From: DAOTZU01 sp034433995
Lineage (GTDB): Bacteria > Chloroflexota > Anaerolineae > UBA1429
Direction of reading: 5' to 3'
Assembly (NCBI GenBank): GCA_034433995.1
Contig: DAOTZU010000242.1
Location: forward strand, 1-18,069
DNA: 18,069 nt
The notes below the pieces were generated by a model that was given only the letters and a program-made list of their open reading frames with translations, was not told where the DNA came from and searched no databases. The position numbers and the translations under genes are program-made. Below, in pieces: positions 14,669-18,069 of this stretch (position 1 is the first letter of the stretch; every line of letters starts with the position of its first letter).

Positions 14669-14683
14669 ACGAGGAAACGCGCA

Positions 14684-14718
14684 GGGCTCCGGGGCGCGCC
14701 GCCCGGAGCCCTTTTTTT
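14684..14718 (+). terminator. Intrinsic terminator of the sigma-factor operon
   Basis: A 10-bp perfect GC stem (14684-14693 with 14702-14711) and an 8-base loop are followed by seven T (14712-14718). The last T is also the final base of the convergent dehydrogenase stop codon. Confidence 0.92.
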
Positions 14719-15737
14719 CACAGCGCCGCGATGATGGCGTCGGCCATCTCTTGGGTGCCCACGGCGGTGGGGTCGTCGCGGTGGGGCTTGAGGTCATATG
14801 TCACCTTTTTCCCCTCGGCGATCACCTTGGCCACGGCGCGTTCGATGCGCTCGGCGGCCTCCACCTCGCCCAGAAAGCGCAACATCAGCGCGCCGCTGCG
14901 GATGGCGGCGGTGGGGTTCACCTTGTTCTGCCCCGTGTATTTGGGCGCCGAGCCATGCACCGGTTCAAACACCGCGATGCCATCGCCCATGTTGGCGCCG
15001 GGCGTCACCCCTAATCCACCCACCAAGCCGGAGCAAAGGTCGCTGACGATATCGCCGTAGAGGTTGGGCAGCACCAAGACGTCATACTCCTGGGGACGCT
15101 GCACCAACTGCATACAGAGATTATCCACGATGCGGTCGTTGAAGGCGATCTCGGGGTATTCGGCGGCTACCTTCTGGGCCGCGCTGAGGAACAGGCCATC
15201 GGTGAGCTTCAAGATATTCCCCTTGTGCACCGCCGTCACCAGCTTGCGCCCGTTGGCGCGGGCATACTCAAAGGCGAAGCGGGTCACCCGCTCCGAGGCC
15301 CGACGGGTGATGATGCGGATGGCCTCCGCCGCCTCGTTGGGGATGACCTCATGTTCGATCCCGGAATAGAGGCACTCGGTGTTCTCGCGCACGATGACCA
15401 GATCCACGTTCTCATAACGGGCGGGCACGCCGGGGATGCTCTTGGCGGGGCGCAGATTGGCATAGAGATCCAGCGCCTTGCGGATGGCCACGTTCACGCT
15501 GCGGAACCCCTTGGCCACCGGCGTGGTGATGGGGCCTTTGATGCCCACCTTGTTGCGCCGCAGGGATTCCAGCACATGGTCGGGCAAGGGCGTGCCGTAT
15601 TTGGCGATCATCGCCTCGCCGGCCTCGTGCACCTCCCATTCGATCTTGACCCCTGTGGCCTCCACCACGCGCCTCATGGCGCTGGAAACCTCCGGGCCGA
15701 TGCCATCGCCAGGAATCAGCGTCACCGTGTAACCCAT
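14718..15737 (-). CDS. Isocitrate dehydrogenase-like enzyme (isocitrate/isopropylmalate dehydrogenase family)
   Basis: This 339-residue beta-decarboxylating dehydrogenase most likely converts isocitrate to 2-oxoglutarate. The N-terminus is TLIPGDGIGPEV. Substrate residues read Ser80-Val-Asn82, Arg86 and Arg96 in FRSVNVAIRKALDLYANLRP; the Ser and Asn are the isocitrate-type pair, whereas isopropylmalate dehydrogenases carry a Leu-rich segment there. The metal site region is NLYGDIVSDLCSGLVGG. In HGSAPKYTGQ, Lys266-Tyr267 stand where NADP-dependent E. coli Icd has Lys-Tyr and NAD enzymes have Asp-Ile, but the rest of the protein looks like the short NAD-type enzymes, so coenzyme is uncertain. 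TAAGGAGGAG precedes the ATG. The aconitase gene is 125 bases upstream on the same strand, which fits the next TCA-cycle step. Homoisocitrate or tartrate specificity is less likely. Confidence 0.88.
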   Translation of the reverse strand: MGYTVTLIPGDGIGPEVSSAMRRVVEATGVKIEWEVHEAGEAMIAKYGTPLPDHVLESLRRNKVGIKGPITTPVAKGFRSVNVAIRKALDLYANLRPAKSIPGVPARYENVDLVIVRENTECLYSGIEHEVIPNEAAEAIRIITRRASERVTRFAFEYARANGRKLVTAVHKGNILKLTDGLFLSAAQKVAAEYPEIAFNDRIVDNLCMQLVQRPQEYDVLVLPNLYGDIVSDLCSGLVGGLGVTPGANMGDGIAVFEPVHGSAPKYTGQNKVNPTAAIRSGALMLRFLGEVEAAERIERAVAKVIAEGKKVTYDLKPHRDDPTAVGTQEMADAIIAAL

Positions 15738-15754
15738 CGTCTCCTCCTTAAAGT

Positions 15755-15784
15755 GCTATCAGCTCTCAGCGGTCAGCCGTCAGC
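15755..15784 (-). repeat. GCTGAYR heptad repeat before the dehydrogenase
   Basis: Read on the minus strand, four heptads of the type GCTGAYR stand in tandem and end in GC. They match the block at 8650-8679 at 25 of 30 positions. As there, the block stops 6 to 7 bases before the ribosome binding site of the following gene. The rest of the 125-base gap to the aconitase stop shows no gene. Confidence 0.7.
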
Positions 15785-15862
15785 AGGGTTGACCCGTGTC
15801 GATTTGTTGCCTCCGCGCACAACCGCGGCCTATTGCTTGCACCGCGCCAATGGTCCGACGCC

Positions 15863-17788
15863 TCAGGCGTTGGCCTTGATGTAATTCAGCAACCCGCCGG
15901 CCAGGAGCATCTGCGCCTGGCGCTCCGAGAGGGCGTAGCGTACCGGGAAGGTGAACCCCTGGGTGACATTCTGCACCGTGAGGGGTTGCCCTTGGGCCAA
16001 GGCCTGGCGCACATCGTCCAGGAGCAACACGTCCCCCTGGCGGCAACGGTCGTAATCGGCGGGGTTGACGAAGGTCAGAGGCAAGATGCCGAAATTGATC
16101 AAATTCGCCTGGTGGATGCGGGCAAAGCTCTTGGCGATGACCGCCTTGATGCCCAAATACATGGGCACCAGGGCGGCGTGCTCACGGCTGGAGCCCTGGC
16201 CATAGTTTTCGCCCCCCAAGACAAAGCCGCCCCCCGCCTTTTTGGCGCGGGCGGGGAAGGAAGGATCGATCCGGGTAAAGACATGGGCGCTCAACGCCGG
16301 GATGTTGGAGCGCAGGGGCAACACTTCCGCGCCGGCGGGCATGATGTGGTCGGTGGTGATGTTATCGCCGGTGACCAGCAAGATCTCGCCCTCCAAGGTC
16401 TCCTCCAGCGGCCCCCGGGTGGGCAGAGGCTTGATATTGGGGCCGCGGACGATCTCCACCCCGGCGCCATCGGCCGGCGGCGGGATGATGAGATTATCGT
16501 TGGCCAAGAACTTGTCCGGCACGGGGATGGCCGGCGGCGTGCCCAGGTCTCGCGGGTCGGTGATGACGCCGCGCAGGGCCGTGGCCGCGCACACCTCAGC
16601 GCTGGCCAGATACACTTGGGCATCGTCGGTGCCGCTGCGCCCCAAGAAGTTGCGGTTGAAGGAGCGCACCGAGATGGCGCCGCTGGCCGGCGCCTGGCCC
16701 ATGCCGATGCAGGGGCCGCAGCCGGCCTCCAGCAAGCGGGCGCCGGCGGCGGTCAGATCGGCCAGGGCGCCGCTCCGGGCGATCATGGTCAAGGCCTGCT
16801 TGCTACCGGGGCTGATGGTCAAAGAGACGTTGGGATGCACCGTGCGCCCGCGCAACAGGGCCGCCACGGTCTCCAGGTCCACCACGGAAGAGTTGGTGCA
16901 ACTGCCGATGCACACCTGCTGCACAGGGGTCCCCGCCACTTGGCGCACTGGCACCACGTTATCGGGGCTATGGGGGCAGGCGATGAGGGGTTCCAGGGCG
17001 CTGAGGTCCAGCTCTATTACCTGGTCGTAGGTCGCGTCCGGATCGGCCGCCAGGGGGCGCCAAGCGTCCTCACGCCCCTGGGCAGCGAGGAAGCGGCGGG
17101 TGTTCGCATCGCTGGGAAAGATGGACGTGGTGGCGCCCAGCTCGGCGCCCATATTGGTGATGGTGGCCCGCTGGGGCACGCTGAGGCTGGCCACGCCGGG
17201 GCCGCCGTATTCGATCACCTTGCCCACGCCGCCCTTCACCGTCAAGCGGCGCAGGAGCTCCAAAATCACATCCTTGGCCGAGACCCACGGCCCCAATTGG
17301 CCCACCAGGCGCACCAACACCACCTGGGGCATGGGCACGTAAAAGGGCGCCCCGGCCATGGCCACAGCCACATCCAACCCGCCGGCGCCGATGGCCAACA
17401 TCCCCAGCCCGCCGCAGGTGGGAGTGTGGCTATCGGAGCCGAGGAGCGTCTTGCCGGGGACGGCAAAGCGCTCCAGGTGCACTTGGTGGCAGATGCCGTT
17501 GCCGGGCCGCGAGAAATAGATGCCATACTTGGCCGCGACGCTCTGCAGATAGCGATGGTCGTCGGCGTTGCGGAAATCGGTCTGCAGCATGTTGTGATCC
17601 ACATAGCTGACGGAGAGCTCCGTCTTGACCCGCGCCAACCCCAAGGTCTCAAATTGCAGATAGGCCATGGTGCCCGTGGCGTCTTGGGTCAGGGTTTGGT
17701 CTATGCGCAGGCCGATCTCGCTGCCGGGGATCATCTTGCCCGATACGAGATGCTCGCGGATGATCTTGTGGGTTAGGCTCTCTCCCAT
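15863..17788 (-). CDS. Aconitate hydratase (aconitase)
   Basis: This 641-residue [4Fe-4S] enzyme interconverts citrate and isocitrate. Cluster cysteines are Cys297 (GSCTNSS), Cys357 and Cys360 (CGPCIG). Other family marks are GSDSHTPTCGGLGMLAIGAGG early, RSFNRNFLGRSG, VYLASAEVCAATALRG, GDNITTDHIMPAG, and GGENYGQGSSREHAAL in the swivel domain. The length of about 640 is that of the compact bacterial/mitochondrial-like aconitases; AcnA types run near 890. It also resembles the large subunit of isopropylmalate isomerase, but here both halves are in one chain. The ATG at 17788 is preceded by a modest GTGAGG. The isocitrate dehydrogenase-like gene lies downstream, probably in the same operon. Homoaconitase is a remote alternative. 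Identification is secure. Confidence 0.95.
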   Translation of the reverse strand: MGESLTHKIIREHLVSGKMIPGSEIGLRIDQTLTQDATGTMAYLQFETLGLARVKTELSVSYVDHNMLQTDFRNADDHRYLQSVAAKYGIYFSRPGNGICHQVHLERFAVPGKTLLGSDSHTPTCGGLGMLAIGAGGLDVAVAMAGAPFYVPMPQVVLVRLVGQLGPWVSAKDVILELLRRLTVKGGVGKVIEYGGPGVASLSVPQRATITNMGAELGATTSIFPSDANTRRFLAAQGREDAWRPLAADPDATYDQVIELDLSALEPLIACPHSPDNVVPVRQVAGTPVQQVCIGSCTNSSVVDLETVAALLRGRTVHPNVSLTISPGSKQALTMIARSGALADLTAAGARLLEAGCGPCIGMGQAPASGAISVRSFNRNFLGRSGTDDAQVYLASAEVCAATALRGVITDPRDLGTPPAIPVPDKFLANDNLIIPPPADGAGVEIVRGPNIKPLPTRGPLEETLEGEILLVTGDNITTDHIMPAGAEVLPLRSNIPALSAHVFTRIDPSFPARAKKAGGGFVLGGENYGQGSSREHAALVPMYLGIKAVIAKSFARIHQANLINFGILPLTFVNPADYDRCRQGDVLLLDDVRQALAQGQPLTVQNVTQGFTFPVRYALSERQAQMLLAGGLLNYIKANA

Positions 17789-17886
17789 GGATATACCTCA
17801 CTTCAAGGGTAGACACTACCGCCGCCAGGGGTAAAGTCGGTGGCAACAAGGAGCTCGGCGCTGAGCGCTTTCAAAAGATAGCGGTA

Positions 17887-17914
17887 ATTATCCTCAAGGT
17901 GGGAAGAAAGGCAA
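17887..17914 (-). promoter_or_regulatory. Candidate promoter for the aconitase/isocitrate dehydrogenase pair
   Basis: On the minus strand, TTGCCT (17909-17914) and GATAAT (17887-17892) are separated by 16 bases. The leader to the aconitase ATG would be about 90 bases. Prediction by eye. Confidence 0.4.
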
Positions 17915-17930
17915 ATCCGCCTGGGCGCAT

Positions 17931-17964
17931 AGACCTGACAGGTCTGCCAAGACCTGTCAGGTCT
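17931..17964. repeat. Perfect 15-bp inverted repeat made of two self-palindromic arms
   Basis: Arms at 17931-17945 and 17950-17964 are perfect reverse complements with a 4-base GCCA loop. Each arm is itself a palindrome (AGACCTG, one base, CAGGTCT). The right arm ends one base before the -35 box of the promoter at 17966. It lies between divergent genes and resembles intergenic palindromic repeats. It has no T-run in either direction. Confidence 0.85.
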
Positions 17965-17965
17965 C

Positions 17966-17995
17966 TTGACACGCAAGACCGTTTGCGATTATGCT
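17966..17995 (+). promoter_or_regulatory. Candidate sigma-70 promoter for the right-edge gene
   Basis: A perfect TTGACA (17966-17971) is followed after 18 bases by TATGCT (17990-17995). A gene start with a strong ribosome binding site follows at 18052, about 50 bases downstream of the predicted transcript start. Confidence 0.6.
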
Positions 17996-18051
17996 GTCTG
18001 GCGCCCAGGCCTCATCAGGGGTCTGTGCAGATGAGAAACTTGGAGGTGTTT

Positions 18052-18069
18052 ATGTTACGCGGTGTCAGT
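18052..18069 (+). CDS. Start of a gene cut by the right edge (6 codons)
   Basis: An ATG at 18052 is preceded by TTGGAGGTG at normal spacing and runs in frame to the window end (MLRGVS). An in-frame ATG at 18031 is an alternative with a weaker AGGGG site and would add seven residues. A good promoter lies upstream at 17966-17995. Far too little is visible to name the product. Confidence 0.55.

Noticed and set aside
15833..17776. A 647-codon open frame on the plus strand opposite aconitase
   Set aside because: Low-complexity antisense translation with no motif; aconitase on the minus strand explains the region.
18031..18069. The ATG at 18031 as the start of the right-edge gene
   Set aside because: It is in frame with the ATG at 18052, but the latter has the much stronger GGAGGTG site at proper spacing; kept only as an alternative.

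Overview
The window is GC-rich, ordinary bacterial chromosome: tightly packed genes, short intergenic gaps, Shine-Dalgarno sites of the AGGAG type, sigma-70-like promoters and factor-independent terminators. The T-box leader on valS, the YtxH-type small membrane protein, the DUF4367-like sigma partner and the many short palindromic and heptad repeats would fit a Chloroflexota lineage (Anaerolineae-like). That placement is an impression, not a computed assignment. I see no phage, insertion sequence, CRISPR array, rRNA or tRNA.

Region 1 (1-3939). An unrecognised gene leaves the window on the minus strand. Divergent from it is a three-gene plus-strand operon with overlapping ends: a DUF523-DUF1722 protein (TudS-like iron-sulfur desulfidase domain plus YbgA domain), a class II CPD photolyase, and an enolase-superfamily enzyme. 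The ybgA-photolyase pairing is also found in E. coli.

Region 2 (3940-6362). A cluster of four short palindromes is followed by a probable promoter and an operon of aldo/keto reductase, nucleoside phosphorylase, and a very small gene. The small gene looks like the head and tail of a large glycoside hydrolase joined in frame, with the middle missing.

Region 3 (6363-9780). A Gfo/Idh/MocA sugar oxidoreductase on the minus strand faces away from a plus-strand pair. The pair encodes a PfkB kinase resembling 2-keto-3-deoxygluconate (KDG) kinase and a KDPG aldolase fused to a C-terminal VOC (glyoxalase-fold) domain. With the enolase-superfamily enzyme, this suggests a route from a sugar acid to KDG, then KDPG, then pyruvate plus glyceraldehyde-3-phosphate. 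A strong terminator closes the block.

Region 4 (9781-13315, minus strand). A YtxH-like membrane protein gene lies downstream of valS (valyl-tRNA synthetase). valS is preceded by a complete T-box riboswitch: consensus promoter, stem I with a GUC valine specifier, UGGU T-box and intrinsic terminator.

Region 5 (13316-14718, plus). An ECF-type sigma factor and a single-pass membrane partner overlap by 4 bases and end at a strong terminator.

Region 6 (14718-18069). Aconitase and an isocitrate dehydrogenase-like enzyme form a minus-strand TCA-cycle pair. Beyond them lie a 15-bp perfect hairpin, a sigma-70-like promoter, and the first codons of a plus-strand gene cut by the window edge.

No unmistakably new system is present. 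The observations most worth following are the glycosidase mini-gene, the aldolase-VOC fusion, the desulfidase-photolyase-enolase operon and the GCTGAYR heptad repeats placed just before two ribosome binding sites.
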